A DNA stretch of 64,000 nt from CAYNND01 sp964398775 (GCA_964398775.1 CAYNND010000004.1:20159-84158), one strand, 5' to 3'. Positions 1 to 8,849 are shown, counted from the first letter of the stretch. Notes: generated by a model not told the origin, from the sequence alone. Program-made: numbers and translations.

Positions 1-197
1 TGTATCTGCGAGCGCGGCGTCGACATGTACGTGCCCAAGAGGTCATCCTCGTCTGCATCTTGTATGCGCTTGCGCTCTTCATCAGTATCGGCGTGTCATT
101 TGGTCACCACTGGCTGAGTGAATCTGTTGCAGGTGCAGTACTCGGTGTATGTATTGGGCATGCAGTTGCAAAACATATTCGCTTCGAGCAGAACTAG
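1..197 (+). CDS. PAP2-family phosphatase, C-terminal fragment
   Basis: Open frame entering from the left edge and stopping at 195-197. The visible 64 residues contain a hydrophobic helix followed by GHHWLSESVAGAVLG, which resembles the last PAP2 superfamily motif (conserved His, then an acidic residue and a Gly-rich membrane segment). Members dephosphorylate lipid phosphates such as undecaprenyl pyrophosphate at the membrane. The usual Asp of the H-x3-D motif reads as Glu or is shifted here. The call rests on this short motif only. Confidence 0.55.
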   Translation, partial: YLRARRRHVRAQEVILVCILYALALFISIGVSFGHHWLSESVAGAVLGVCIGHAVAKHIRFEQN

Positions 198-199
198 TG

Positions 200-205
200 T
201 AGACT
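200..205 (+). promoter_or_regulatory. -10 box (TAGACT), 6 nt before ATG 212
   Basis: TAGACT ends exactly 6 nt before the ATG of the DUF1801 gene, so transcription should start on the A of the ATG. No Shine-Dalgarno sequence is present. Confidence 0.55.
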
Positions 206-211
206 GTCTCT

Positions 212-598
212 ATGAAAGCAGATATTCGGGCGTATAACGCAAAACTTATAAAAGAAGATAAGGCAATCGCACTTGTCTTGGGAAAAGAGTTCGACACCGC
301 ACTCAAAGGTGCTGAGAGTAAGGTCTGGCATGGTCATCCAGTATGGTTTCTCGATGGGAATCCAATCGTTGGCTACCACCGTCTGAAGGACGGTATGCGC
401 GTACTGTTCTGGAGTGGGCAATCATTTACAACACCAGGACTTTCAAAAGAAGGGAACTTTAAGGCAGCAGAAGTTCGCTACACTGACAAAGCTTCGGTGA
501 AAGTGACAACATTGAGAAAATGGCTGAAGGAATCACGCATGATTCAGTGGGACTATAAAAACATCGTAAAGAACAAAGGAAAGCTTGATAGAATATAG
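212..598 (+). CDS. DUF1801 domain protein
   Basis: A 128-residue soluble protein. The stretch around residues 38-72 (WHGHPVWFLDGNPIVGYH and later LFWSGQSF) matches the DUF1801/YdhG-like fold, whose members are small cytoplasmic proteins of unsettled function. The start follows the leaderless pattern (-10 box at 200-205). Its stop lies just before the YbaK-like gene, so the two are probably co-transcribed. No catalytic residues can be named. Confidence 0.75.
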   Translation: MKADIRAYNAKLIKEDKAIALVLGKEFDTALKGAESKVWHGHPVWFLDGNPIVGYHRLKDGMRVLFWSGQSFTTPGLSKEGNFKAAEVRYTDKASVKVTTLRKWLKESRMIQWDYKNIVKNKGKLDRI

Positions 599-605
599 TA
601 TATCT

Positions 606-1019
606 ATGTTCCCAAACGCAATTACATTTCAAAAATTGACTCGCACTGCAGCTGTGGCCGCAGAGCAGATCGGCTGCACTGAAGCACAGATTTGTAAGTC
701 AATTGTCTTTAAAAGCGGAGATGGTGTCGTACTGATTCTCACCAGTGGTGGTAATCGAGTAAACACAGATGCGGTGAGTACACGCATCGGTATGCCACTT
801 GAAAAAGCAAATGCAGATTTCGTGAAAGAGAAGAGTGGGTATGTGATAGGTGGAGTAGCCCCGTGGGGTCACAAAACAACACCAATAGTTTTTCTTGATG
901 AAACGCTTGCGCACTATGATGCACTCTGGGCTTCAGCAGGCACTGCAAACTCAGTATTTCCAACAACATTTGCTGAGCTCAAAGAGAAAACAGGTGCTGT
1001 AGTTATCTCTGTGCTCTAG
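606..1019 (+). CDS. YbaK/EbsC-type aminoacyl-tRNA deacylase
   Basis: A 137-residue protein of the YbaK/ProX family, which hydrolyses mischarged aminoacyl-tRNAs such as Cys-tRNA(Pro). Family marks are CKSIVFK (the Lys is the usual catalytic residue), a central TSGGNRVN strand, and SGYVIGGVAPWGHK, the Gly-rich substrate loop. The ATG at 606 fits the family N-terminus. A TTG at 585, 7 nt after an AAAGGA stretch, would add seven residues and overlap the DUF1801 gene by 14 nt, and cannot be excluded. Likely co-transcribed with DUF1801. Confidence 0.85.
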   Translation: MFPNAITFQKLTRTAAVAAEQIGCTEAQICKSIVFKSGDGVVLILTSGGNRVNTDAVSTRIGMPLEKANADFVKEKSGYVIGGVAPWGHKTTPIVFLDETLAHYDALWASAGTANSVFPTTFAELKEKTGAVVISVL

Positions 1020-1031
1020 AGTGCTCGGTGG

Positions 1032-1037
1032 TATACT
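1032..1037 (+). promoter_or_regulatory. -10 box (TATACT) setting the Fic start
   Basis: TATACT followed by exactly 6 nt and the ATG at 1044. This favours ATG 1044 over the upstream TTG at 1038, which would lie inside the promoter. Confidence 0.65.
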
Positions 1038-1043
1038 TTGCTT

Positions 1044-2264
1044 ATGCCGGATATCCCGCAGTTTTATCCACTTGAATCAGGAACTCGTCCTGAAGGGTTG
1101 AAGCGTTTTCTAAATCTGCTTCCACAGTTTATTAAGCGACTTGACCCTACAGAACCAAATCATCTTTCGACAGTAGATGGCATAAAGTTGGCGCATCGCA
1201 TCATGACGTACAACAGTACAAAGCCATGGCCAAATCCATTTCCGCTGGATGCTGCAGTTAAATTAGCGGTATATGACAATCCACATGTGCAGACACACGC
1301 TGATTCACGCGCAGCAACGGCTGCAGTTGAGACAAAGTTTCGTGTGCTTGAGCGGCAAGCGCGCTCAGCAAAGGATGCGGCTGACCCACATAAAAAACCA
1401 TTTTGGCGAGGACCGATTGAAGTGAAGTTTTCTTCATCTGTGCTTGGAGGTAAGGCAACATCTGCGCGGTTTACGCTCGACATGAGAAGGAGAGGTGCAT
1501 TTCGCTCACTTGGTGAGCGCGAACTTCCTGATGGTTCAAAACAAAAAATGCCTGCAGTACATACTGTTGAAATATTTGACCAGTTTGAGCAGAGCGCTCG
1601 TGAGCCGGAGTTCTATCTTGGCATGCTCGATGATGTTGAAGACTTAATGCAGCGACTGTGTGCATGGCGAGATGAGGCCATACGGCAAGCAAAAAATATC
1701 GATGAGTATCTCGCTACGATAGTCTTTTTCTCCATACTCGGAGCAAAGGTGGTTCATCCCTTTTTTGACGGTAATGGGAGAGCATTTGAGGCGCAGATGA
1801 TAAAGGACCTACATGTGATTGGCTATCCAGTTACCGGCATGCCAGGACTTTCTGAATCTGAGGTGCTTTCTGATAATGTCCTCGCAGGAATCAGTAATAT
1901 ATTTCTTGACCAAATGATGCAAGACAATAAAATTCCATATATTCCAAAATCAAAACTCGCTGAAGTAGAAGCGCATCCTGGTCTGAGTAAGTCATATACC
2001 CGTATGTTGAGTGGCGCGATTCGAAACCATATCAATCAAGGTATCCCAAAACGTGGCGATTACGCTCACATGATTGCCTCAGGCGTAACGCTTATGAAGA
2101 TGTCCCTGTCTCGCCAGATTGCTGAGCATGCTGCTCGTGGTATAGGGTGGGGACCGCAAGCTGACAGTCCATTTGCAATCCCAAAAGATTTTTATCAAGA
2201 GAATCTTCAAATGTTACGTGATTCGATTGCACAAGCGGGTGAGCCAGTGCGCAAAAGAAGTTAG
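1044..2264 (+). CDS. Fic-domain protein (putative AMPylase)
   Basis: A 406-residue protein with a clear Fic core, HPFFDGNGRAFEAQMI, starting near residue 238. The His is the catalytic base, and the acidic residue plus GNGR bind Mg and the nucleotide phosphates. Fic enzymes usually transfer AMP from ATP to Ser/Thr/Tyr of a target protein. The long N-terminal part (1-200) is not recognised. No small antitoxin gene lies beside it, and I could not identify an inhibitory S/TxxxE(G/N) helix with certainty. It could be self-regulated or act on a surface or host target; its target is unknown. Transcription appears leaderless. Confidence 0.85.
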   Translation: MPDIPQFYPLESGTRPEGLKRFLNLLPQFIKRLDPTEPNHLSTVDGIKLAHRIMTYNSTKPWPNPFPLDAAVKLAVYDNPHVQTHADSRAATAAVETKFRVLERQARSAKDAADPHKKPFWRGPIEVKFSSSVLGGKATSARFTLDMRRRGAFRSLGERELPDGSKQKMPAVHTVEIFDQFEQSAREPEFYLGMLDDVEDLMQRLCAWRDEAIRQAKNIDEYLATIVFFSILGAKVVHPFFDGNGRAFEAQMIKDLHVIGYPVTGMPGLSESEVLSDNVLAGISNIFLDQMMQDNKIPYIPKSKLAEVEAHPGLSKSYTRMLSGAIRNHINQGIPKRGDYAHMIASGVTLMKMSLSRQIAEHAARGIGWGPQADSPFAIPKDFYQENLQMLRDSIAQAGEPVRKRS

Positions 2265-2302
2265 GTTGTACTTTGGAGCGCTGCTTCATTCATGCCCTGA
2301 AA

Positions 2303-2935
2303 TTAGTCACGTTCTATAAACGTCACCCACATATCGCTGTGGTGCTCAAATACACGCAGTATTGAGTAGAATAATGTGTGCACAGAAAATGCTACGAACG
2401 GAGCAGTGAGTGGCGTATAGATAAACAGAACAGGGAAGAGTATCCCTCCACAGAGTGATGCAAGGAAGAATGTCCATGCAATCGTGCGCGGCATAGTGAA
2501 AAAGACAGGTAGATGGAGAGCGCTAAAAATACTCGCGAAGAGTGCAATTCCTTCGGTCCCTGTGCCTACATACGCAGAGCAGCTCATGAAGAGTAAAAAG
2601 ATAAGCAGCTGCTGAAACAGAATGTCTGAATATTTAACCAGTGTTGAATTCCAGACCCAGTGACGGTCTTGCTCGGAGTACGTGTGAGCAATTTCCCAGT
2701 CGATACCTGCGATGACCGCAAGTATCGCAGCAAGTATGAGCATGTGGAGTGGCGCAACAAAGCTCCACGAAAGGCTCAGTGGTGCAAACACCACTAACGT
2801 AAGGGCAGTACTTAGTATGTAGAAGAGTGCAGTCTTTCGCGGGGTACCACCGTATGTGAATCCGTGCTTGCGCAACACTGTATTAAATCCTCCTATAAGG
2901 ATAGACCACCAGAGTGTAGTAAACACTATGAGCAT
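2303..2935 (-). CDS. Polytopic membrane protein, weakly CPBP-like
   Basis: A 210-residue protein with about six hydrophobic segments. A segment near residues 140-150 (SALHLPVFF) and a later VHTLFYSIL vaguely recall the His motifs of CPBP intramembrane proteases, but the EExxxR motif is absent (LFQQLLIFLLF sits in the corresponding place). If related, it would be catalytically dead. Function unknown. It converges with the Fic gene. Confidence 0.5.
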   Translation of the reverse strand: MLIVFTTLWWSILIGGFNTVLRKHGFTYGGTPRKTALFYILSTALTLVVFAPLSLSWSFVAPLHMLILAAILAVIAGIDWEIAHTYSEQDRHWVWNSTLVKYSDILFQQLLIFLLFMSCSAYVGTGTEGIALFASIFSALHLPVFFTMPRTIAWTFFLASLCGGILFPVLFIYTPLTAPFVAFSVHTLFYSILRVFEHHSDMWVTFIERD

Positions 2936-2941
2936 CGCAAC

Positions 2942-2947
2942 ATCATA
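2942..2947 (-). promoter_or_regulatory. -10 box (TATGAT), 6 nt before ATG at 2935
   Basis: On the minus strand TATGAT is followed by GTTGCG and then the ATG. This is the leaderless arrangement seen throughout the window. Confidence 0.6.
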
Positions 2948-3026
2948 CTATGAAATGTATTGCGGATAAGATATGAGTACACAAATAGTGTGATACGATT
3001 GCAGTATTATAGTTTAAATAGTAATA

Positions 3027-3512
3027 ATGGACCCACTACAACAGGGCAGTACACAACTCCCACCGCTTCCAGTAAAGTCAGGTGATACATACAGCTACAA
3101 AGGCTGGCTTATCAGTGATTCATTTATAAAGCGTGCCTTTGCGGTCTTGGGATACAACATGGTAGCGGGTCTCATACTCTATATACCGTTTGTCATCTTC
3201 ATGTTCTTCGTTGTCGGCTCAATGTTTTCAGCGATGGGACCATCACTCATGCAACAGCAGATAAACAACGACATGATGATGCGGCAGATGCCACCACCGA
3301 TGCCGATGGGAGAAACGATGAGCCCAGGCATGGCAGGCAAGATTGATGTTAATGAGATTTGCAATGGCGCACTTGCGTCCATGACTTTTACTGATGGCGC
3401 TGCAGCTGATGCATTCGTACAAGAATGTATTGACGGACAGCACCCAGAAGTAATTCAAAATTACATGCAGCAGCTCCAGTCAAATAACGGCATGGACGGC
3501 GCAGCAATCTAA
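3027..3512 (+). CDS. Membrane-anchored protein with a paired-Cys C-terminal domain
   Basis: 161 residues: a polar N-terminus, a transmembrane helix around 45-68, a Met/Gln/Pro-rich linker, and a C-terminal domain of about 50 residues beginning KIDVNEIC. That domain is gaplessly alignable with the C-terminus of the 100-residue protein at 62930-63232, sharing IC, TF, QECI, G-x-HP and VI (about 20 identical of 48). Two cysteines 22 residues apart are conserved, so a disulfide in an extracytoplasmic domain is likely. Family not recognised. Confidence 0.7.
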   Translation: MDPLQQGSTQLPPLPVKSGDTYSYKGWLISDSFIKRAFAVLGYNMVAGLILYIPFVIFMFFVVGSMFSAMGPSLMQQQINNDMMMRQMPPPMPMGETMSPGMAGKIDVNEICNGALASMTFTDGAAADAFVQECIDGQHPEVIQNYMQQLQSNNGMDGAAI

Positions 3513-3521
3513 TACTCTCAT

Positions 3522-3935
3522 ATGGAACTCAATTATCTCGCGATTCTTGCAGCTGCGTTTGCACAATTTGTTCTCGGAGCAGTGTGGTACTCAGCGCTCT
3601 TCGGTAAGCAGTGGATGGATATCATGGGCGTCAGTCAGTTGTCTATGGAAGAAATCAAAAAAATGCAGAAAGAGATGGGCCCTTTCTATGCAGTACAGTT
3701 TGCACTGACGATACTCTTCACGATTGCACTTGCGTGCATTGTAGTCGCATGGCCTGAGAACTACGGTATTCCTGCTGCGCTCAAGATTTGGGCAGGGTTT
3801 ATCGTCCCTACACAAATCGCAGGTGTGATTTGGGGGAACACCAAGAAAGACAAGTGGCTCAAGCAGATACTCATCATGACAAGCTACCAACTTGTCGGGA
3901 TTGTCATTGCTGCGTACATTCTTTCAGTGATGTAA
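3522..3935 (+). CDS. DUF1761 membrane protein
   Basis: A 137-residue protein with four predicted transmembrane helices. AVWYSALFGKQWM near the N-terminus and the overall layout are typical of DUF1761, a family of small membrane proteins without assigned function. It starts 9 nt after the preceding gene's stop, so it is probably in the same transcript. It is followed by a good rho-independent terminator. Confidence 0.75.
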   Translation: MELNYLAILAAAFAQFVLGAVWYSALFGKQWMDIMGVSQLSMEEIKKMQKEMGPFYAVQFALTILFTIALACIVVAWPENYGIPAALKIWAGFIVPTQIAGVIWGNTKKDKWLKQILIMTSYQLVGIVIAAYILSVM

Positions 3936-3965
3936 GGAAGTACTTACCAAACTCAAACAAGAACT

Positions 3966-3990
3966 GCTGCCGCGAGGCAGCTTTTCTTTT
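3966..3990 (+). terminator. Rho-independent terminator
   Basis: GCTGCC-GCGA-GGCAGC hairpin followed by TTTTCTTTT, ending the transcript of the DUF1761 gene. Confidence 0.8.
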
Positions 3991-4054
3991 GTGCTATGCA
4001 CGGGATGAGTCGCTGCGGGGTTGCCGATTTAAGTCGCCATGCAATACTAGTTCC

Positions 4055-5062
4055 ATGAATCGTCAGACCCTATGTGCAACTATTCTTGCGCTTTCACTTT
4101 GTGCAAGTGCTGCGTATGCCCAAAGTGTAAAGTCAACGAAAGTTGTTGAGAAGAAGTCTGACAGCGCGAGCGATAAAAAAGAGTGTCCAAAGTTTACCGA
4201 GCTTTTATACTTTGGTGTGACAGATAAGGAAACAAAAGGACAGGTAACACAGCTGCAAGAATGGCTCCGTAACTACCCCGCAATTTATCCAAGTGGTACT
4301 GTCTCAGGGACATACACAGAAGAAGTGGAACTTGCGATACGAAAACTCCAGAAGCAGAAAGCACTTGTTACTCCGGGGCTTTCGTGTAAAACAGGCTACG
4401 GACTTGTCGAAGAGAAAACACGGAAGTATCTCAATGATAATCTCTGGTGTGAACCTATCATCCCTCGTGAAAAAGTTGCCTGTGGTAGTGTGACCTGTCC
4501 GACATTGACGCGTACACTCGCGCGCGGCATGGCAGATCCTGAAGGTGTACTCGGTGAAATTGCAATGCTGCAATGCTTCCTTGCTCGTGAGGGAACACTC
4601 AATCCAGCCTTGGTAAACGGCGCATATGGTCCTTCGACAGAGCGAGCGCTCTTGCAGTATCAGGCGCGTATCGGTGTCGCGCAGACTGGTTCAGTCGGTG
4701 CACAGACACGAAGTGCAATCGCAAAATGTGGCAAGGCAAATACAACTACAGGAGCGCAGTCAAAGTCACAACGCTACTCATTCTTCATCAAGCCTGCTTC
4801 AGGTGATGCGCCGCTTGAGATAGCACTTTCGTTTGCACTCAATGGAACGACTTGCTCATCGTATTCAGTCGACTGGGGTGATGGTACTGCACCACTTGCA
4901 TACGATGCTGGTCGACCAGCAACATGTGCTCAGCAGCCGATTACGCTGTTTGAAAAACATACCTACACAAAACCAGGACTCTACACGGTGACACTTAAGC
5001 ATGGCCAAGATACACTCGGCCGCATCCCTGTGGTGAACCAGGCACAGATTACTGTGCGGTAA
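4055..5062 (+). CDS. Secreted protein with two PG-binding repeats and a PKD-like domain
   Basis: 335 residues. An N-terminal signal peptide ends near AYAQ (about residue 22). Two peptidoglycan_binding_1-like units follow (about 55-125 and 160-225; the second has NGAYGPSTERALLQYQ). The C-terminal 85 residues have a PKD-like beta-sandwich with SVDWGDGT and HTYTKPGLYTVTL. This is an envelope or secreted protein that may hold on to the cell wall. The start at 4055 is preceded by AATACT and 6 nt, the leaderless spacing; the long upstream in-frame extension overlaps the previous gene and is rejected. It is a clear relative of the next gene. Confidence 0.8.
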   Translation: MNRQTLCATILALSLCASAAYAQSVKSTKVVEKKSDSASDKKECPKFTELLYFGVTDKETKGQVTQLQEWLRNYPAIYPSGTVSGTYTEEVELAIRKLQKQKALVTPGLSCKTGYGLVEEKTRKYLNDNLWCEPIIPREKVACGSVTCPTLTRTLARGMADPEGVLGEIAMLQCFLAREGTLNPALVNGAYGPSTERALLQYQARIGVAQTGSVGAQTRSAIAKCGKANTTTGAQSKSQRYSFFIKPASGDAPLEIALSFALNGTTCSSYSVDWGDGTAPLAYDAGRPATCAQQPITLFEKHTYTKPGLYTVTLKHGQDTLGRIPVVNQAQITVR

Positions 5063-5104
5063 GGTAATCCACTCGAGCTCCTAGCGGGTATGGGTTCTCG
5101 TTTG

Positions 5105-5110
5105 TATACT
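5105..5110 (+). promoter_or_regulatory. -10 box (TATACT) setting the start at 5117
   Basis: TATACT plus 6 nt before ATG 5117, whose product begins with a proper signal peptide. The in-frame ATG at 5090 lies upstream of this promoter and is rejected. Confidence 0.7.
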
Positions 5111-5116
5111 AGCCCT

Positions 5117-5926
5117 ATGAAGCGAACACTAGCCACACTTGCAATTGCATGTGCATGTATTGCACCACTTACTACTTCAGCCCTCACTCGTGATGAGATT
5201 CTTGCAGAGATAGCACGACTCACCAAGGTAGTCGATGCAATCAAAGCGCAGTTGCGCGCGATTGGTGTTGACGTTGATTCAGTTGACCCTGGTGTACCAA
5301 ACACACCGTTGCCGACGGTTACTTCAGGCTGCCTGAACTGGTTCCGTACGATGAGTCTTGGTATGCAGGGAAGCGATGTGACACAGCTTCAAACATTTCT
5401 CGTGAGACAAGGAGTACTTGATGCTGAGCCGACAGGCTACTATGGCTCACTCACTCGTGGTGCTGTCTATAAGTGGCAACTCGCTGCAACGCTCGATGGA
5501 ACAGGAAATGTAGATAGAAATACTGCAGATACAATGAATGCATACTGTAGCACTGGCAGAACGCCAGTGACTGGAACCACCGGTACGACTGGTACAACAG
5601 GTACGACAAATCCTCGACTCCCTGTAGCGCCTGTTGATAGATTCTCATTCACTATAGAACCAAAGACAGGTACAGCTCCGCACCAAGTTTCTGCATTCTT
5701 TGCTATCAGTGGTACTACGTGTACTGCATACGCGCTTGATTGGGGAGATGGCACGACTGGAGTGAGTCGCGAGGGAAGTACATCGACATGTGATCCAGAT
5801 AGTATCAATCGTCAGCTCACGCACGTCTATCAGAGTCGTGGTACATACACAGTCACCTTCAAGACAATCCGCGGGTATCTCTCAAGTGCACCAATCGTCT
5901 CGCAAGGTACCGTAGTTGTCCAGTAG
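5117..5926 (+). CDS. Secreted PG-binding / PKD-like protein
   Basis: 269 residues: signal peptide (MKRTLATLAIACACIAPL), a short helical segment (residues 26-50), one peptidoglycan-binding unit (about 75-135, with GYYGSLTRGAVYKWQ), a low-complexity TGTTGTTGTTGTT linker, and a C-terminal PKD-like domain (ALDWGDGT, HVYQSRGTYTVTF). It shares its design and C-terminal half with the upstream gene, so the pair looks like a duplication. Probably exposed on the surface; partner unknown. Confidence 0.8.
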   Translation: MKRTLATLAIACACIAPLTTSALTRDEILAEIARLTKVVDAIKAQLRAIGVDVDSVDPGVPNTPLPTVTSGCLNWFRTMSLGMQGSDVTQLQTFLVRQGVLDAEPTGYYGSLTRGAVYKWQLAATLDGTGNVDRNTADTMNAYCSTGRTPVTGTTGTTGTTGTTNPRLPVAPVDRFSFTIEPKTGTAPHQVSAFFAISGTTCTAYALDWGDGTTGVSREGSTSTCDPDSINRQLTHVYQSRGTYTVTFKTIRGYLSSAPIVSQGTVVVQ

Positions 5927-5940
5927 AGATTTCTTATCAA

Positions 5941-5968
5941 TAAAAAAGACCCCGAGGGGTCTTTTTTT
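5941..5968. terminator. Bidirectional terminator
   Basis: AGACCCC-GA-GGGGTCT hairpin (5947-5962) with A-run before and T-run after, lying between two convergent genes. It can terminate both. Confidence 0.85.
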
Positions 5969-6401
5969 ATCGGAGTCTTCCGCCAGGGAGGAGTACTTGG
6001 TATTCCTCGAGTTCTGCCCATTTACCTTCTATTGCAAGCGCCGCTTGATCAGGCCATGAGCTTGGGTCGTGCATTTGGAATCGCTCACCACCTTTCTGCA
6101 AGATTGCCTTGAGTGATTCTGCGGTTGCAGTTGCAAGCATGTGCCAGTTCATAATGCCGTTGTTCTTCAAAAGCTCTTCGATTTTTGGGCCGATTCCTTC
6201 CACAACTTGGAGACTTTCCTCAGTGAATTTTCGGTACTTTTCTGGACGTGGATCTTCTTGCACAATAATCACTGGGTTTTCTGAGTGGTCCCACAACCAT
6301 CGGAAGAACCATCCGAGCAAGAAGGAGATGAGCAACATGATGATGACCTCCCACGTAGCGTCGGTCAGGTCGTATGCTTGTGTGACTGGTTGTGTAAACA
6401 T
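5967..6401 (-). CDS. Membrane-anchored helix-hairpin-helix protein
   Basis: 144 residues: one transmembrane helix (about 18-38), a short linker, then LQVVEGIGPKIEELLKNNGI, a helix-hairpin-helix motif of the type found in DUF4332-like and ribosomal-S13-like domains. Such motifs usually contact nucleic acid backbone or mediate protein contacts. The start was taken at the ATG at 6401; a TTG two codons upstream is possible. The stop overlaps the shared terminator. Function unknown. Confidence 0.65.
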   Translation of the reverse strand: MFTQPVTQAYDLTDATWEVIIMLLISFLLGWFFRWLWDHSENPVIIVQEDPRPEKYRKFTEESLQVVEGIGPKIEELLKNNGIMNWHMLATATAESLKAILQKGGERFQMHDPSSWPDQAALAIEGKWAELEEYQVLLPGGRLR

Positions 6402-6432
6402 AATCAAAAATAAACGTAATTAAATAAATGTA

Positions 6433-6906
6433 TTACTGCTTCACCACACTGCTACAGTAGAGCGTATTGATGACATAGAGTGTTGACTCTTGCACGCGGC
6501 CAGTTGGCTGTGAAAGTCCGTATGGTGTGAGAATTGTTGTTCGGTATTTTTGCTGAAAGCGTTTCACTGCAGCGATATCAGAAGTGCCGTAGACTCCGTC
6601 CATACTGATATCCTCTCCTTCAAACGTGTAGAGGAAGTATTCAAGTGCCTTTACAGCTGCCGGGTCATTTTGTGCACCAGGGATAACATACTGGTACATC
6701 AGTCCTGCGCACTCCTCAACTGCGGGTGTTTGAACACCTTGTCCACCTTTTGCATGACCTCCACCTTGAGAGACAACTGCTACGGGCTCAGCTTGAGCGC
6801 AGAATCCTTTAATGCCACAGGTATACCAATAGAAGGAGATTCCACCCCAGATAAAAAAGAGACCAAGGACGACGAGCGCGTACTTTCTGTGTTCAGTGAG
6901 TTCCAT
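6433..6906 (-). CDS. Membrane-anchored PG-binding-like protein
   Basis: 157 residues. A transmembrane anchor (about 9-28) is followed by a Gly-rich linker and a C-terminal region with DGVYGTSDIAAVKRFQQKY, a peptidoglycan_binding_1 signature. Four cysteines lie outside the membrane segment. Same general design as the PG-binding proteins at 4.0-5.9 kb and 60.5-61.2 kb. Likely attached to the membrane and facing the wall. Confidence 0.7.
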   Translation of the reverse strand: MELTEHRKYALVVLGLFFIWGGISFYWYTCGIKGFCAQAEPVAVVSQGGGHAKGGQGVQTPAVEECAGLMYQYVIPGAQNDPAAVKALEYFLYTFEGEDISMDGVYGTSDIAAVKRFQQKYRTTILTPYGLSQPTGRVQESTLYVINTLYCSSVVKQ

Positions 6907-7003
6907 AGATATGCTCTATATGAGCTAAAAGCACCCTACGATAGAAGTAGTGCCTTGTCAACAATGAGCCGCCTTAAGAGCCGTAAAATCAATACTTTGG
7001 TGA

Positions 7004-7639
7004 TCACCGCCCAGCAAAGGCAAATACATGTACTGCAGATGCACCTGCATGCAAGAGTGACCGCTGTGCGGAGAGAAGCGTTGCTCCCGTCGTGACGACA
7101 TCATCAATCAGTAAGATTCGTTTCCCAGTGATATCAGTCTCGCATACAAATGCATCAGATACATTTGAGATTCGTTCGGTACGACCGAGATTTGTTTGCG
7201 GGAGTGTATTTCGAGTACGTTTCAGGAGTGTCGGGAAGAGGAGCGCGCTTAGTGTCGGCTCTCTCTGCGCGATACGCTCGCAGGCAAAAGTGACTTGGTT
7301 AAAACCACGCTCGCGAAGTCGCTGCGCAGATAGAGGAATTGGCACGATATAGTCGATACGCTCATTCGCGCAGATATTTTGCACATGCGCTGCAAGAAGT
7401 GATGCAATACGTTCAACTGACTCAACACTCCCGTGATATTTGAGTGTATGAATGAGCGCACGAACTGACGGTTCGTTTACTGGCAGGGCATAGGTGATTG
7501 GGCTACCACCTTTGCGAACTTGCTGGATGTGTACGTATGTAGAGTCTACAGTGCGTGCAAGTTCCTCATCAGTAGTGAGTGGGGTAACAAAACGCAGTGC
7601 CTTGAACACGAGGTGCGAACAGACACGCACTCGGTGCAT
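7004..7639 (-). CDS. comF: ComF-family phosphoribosyltransferase
   Basis: 211 residues with the ComF signature set: ALIHTLKYHG, PIPLSAQRLRERGFNQ and the PRPP-binding loop LLIDDVVTTGATL. ComF proteins are needed for DNA uptake in competent bacteria, which fits the adjacent type IV pilus locus. The N-terminal CxxC zinc finger of classical ComF is missing. I chose the ATG at 7639; ATGs at 7669 and 7708 are possible but would run into the divergent pilM promoter region. Confidence 0.85.
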   Translation of the reverse strand: MHRVRVCSHLVFKALRFVTPLTTDEELARTVDSTYVHIQQVRKGGSPITYALPVNEPSVRALIHTLKYHGSVESVERIASLLAAHVQNICANERIDYIVPIPLSAQRLRERGFNQVTFACERIAQREPTLSALLFPTLLKRTRNTLPQTNLGRTERISNVSDAFVCETDITGKRILLIDDVVTTGATLLSAQRSLLHAGASAVHVFAFAGR

Positions 7640-7667
7640 AAAATACTGTATTATCACGATGCTTTTC

Positions 7668-7679
7668 ATGATATCATAG
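7668..7679. promoter_or_regulatory. Palindromic divergent -10 region between comF and pilM
   Basis: The palindrome ATGATATCAT (7668-7677) contains TATCAT on the plus strand (7672-7677, 8 nt before pilM ATG 7686) and TATGAT on the minus strand (7678-7673, upstream of comF). The two promoters therefore overlap and may compete. Confidence 0.5.
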
Positions 7680-7685
7680 GCATAC

Positions 7686-8849
7686 ATGGGATTGTTTGAC
7701 ATCATCACAAAAAGCCTCGGGTCGGTACCTTCGCTCGGAGGTTCTCAAAGTGTGGTAGGTATCGACATCGGCTCATCATCTATCAAGATGGTGCAGCTGC
7801 GACGTGAACATGGGAAAGCAGTGCTTGAAACCTACGGCGCTATTTCACTTGGTCCCTACGCAGATTTGCATGCAGGCCAAGTCGCGCGCCTCCCAGCTCA
7901 GCGTCTTGCTGATGCACTCCGTGATTTGATGCGCGAATCAAACATCACTGCGAAGACTGCGGGTGTTGCTATACCGTTCACTTCAAGTCTCACCTCTATT
8001 ATTGAGATTCCACCGATGAGTAAGGACCAGCTCCAGCGAGTCATCCCGCTTGAAGCACGAAAATATATTCCGGTACCAATGAATGAAATTACACTTGATT
8101 GGTTTGTCATTCCGAAAGATGAATTTTCAGAGAACATGGACCCAAGCAGTGGGGAAAAGAAAAAAGATGTCATGGAAGTGCTGCTTGTTGCGATACATAA
8201 CGATATCCTCAATACGTTTCAATCAGTCATGACTGATATACAGATTCAGCCGCAATTTTATGAACTGGAGGTATTTAGTGCAGCTCGTTCATCACTCGGT
8301 CACGGCGTTGCACCAGTGATGCTCGTCGATATTGGTGCATCCACAACAAAAGTGTCTATCATTGAGCGAGGCATCGTGCGCATGTCGCATATCATAAACC
8401 AGGGTGGTCAAGAGATGACACTTTCTATTACCCGAGCCATGAATTGGGACTTCGAAAAGGCGGAGCGAGTGAAGCGAGAACAGGGAATGCAGCTTTCAGG
8501 TGACATAGCTGGTGCACCGACTGGTCCTGGTGCATTGCCGCCTCCGTCGATTCGTACCGCATTGTTATCAACACTCGGTCGTATAATACCTGACACACAT
8601 AAAGTATTATTGAACTACGGGAAGAAGTATCAGAAGAATGTACCGCACATTATCTTTACCGGTGGTGGCGCGACTGTGAAGGAGATACTCCCGTATGCAC
8701 AAGAGAGACTTGGTGCTGAAGTGTTAATCGCACATCCATTTGAAAAAGTGGAAGCGCCAGCATTTCTTATCGATGTCTTGAAAGAGGTAGGTCCTGAGTT
8801 TGCAGTGGCAGTCGGAGTTGCACTTCGACAAATCCAGAACTCAGGTTGA
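7686..8849 (+). CDS. pilM: Type IV pilus assembly protein PilM
   Basis: 387 residues of the actin-like PilM/FtsA fold: VVGIDIGSSSIKMVQL (phosphate loop 1), LVDIGASTTKVSI (phosphate loop 2) and IIFTGGGATVKEI (adenosine loop). PilM sits on the inner face of the membrane, binds the N-terminus of PilN and links the PilN/PilO ring to the motor. First gene of the pilus operon, with a near-leaderless promoter. Confidence 0.95.
   Translation: MGLFDIITKSLGSVPSLGGSQSVVGIDIGSSSIKMVQLRREHGKAVLETYGAISLGPYADLHAGQVARLPAQRLADALRDLMRESNITAKTAGVAIPFTSSLTSIIEIPPMSKDQLQRVIPLEARKYIPVPMNEITLDWFVIPKDEFSENMDPSSGEKKKDVMEVLLVAIHNDILNTFQSVMTDIQIQPQFYELEVFSAARSSLGHGVAPVMLVDIGASTTKVSIIERGIVRMSHIINQGGQEMTLSITRAMNWDFEKAERVKREQGMQLSGDIAGAPTGPGALPPPSIRTALLSTLGRIIPDTHKVLLNYGKKYQKNVPHIIFTGGGATVKEILPYAQERLGAEVLIAHPFEKVEAPAFLIDVLKEVGPEFAVAVGVALRQIQNSG

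Noticed and set aside
2303..2935. Active CPBP intramembrane protease
   Set aside because: The EExxxR motif is missing.
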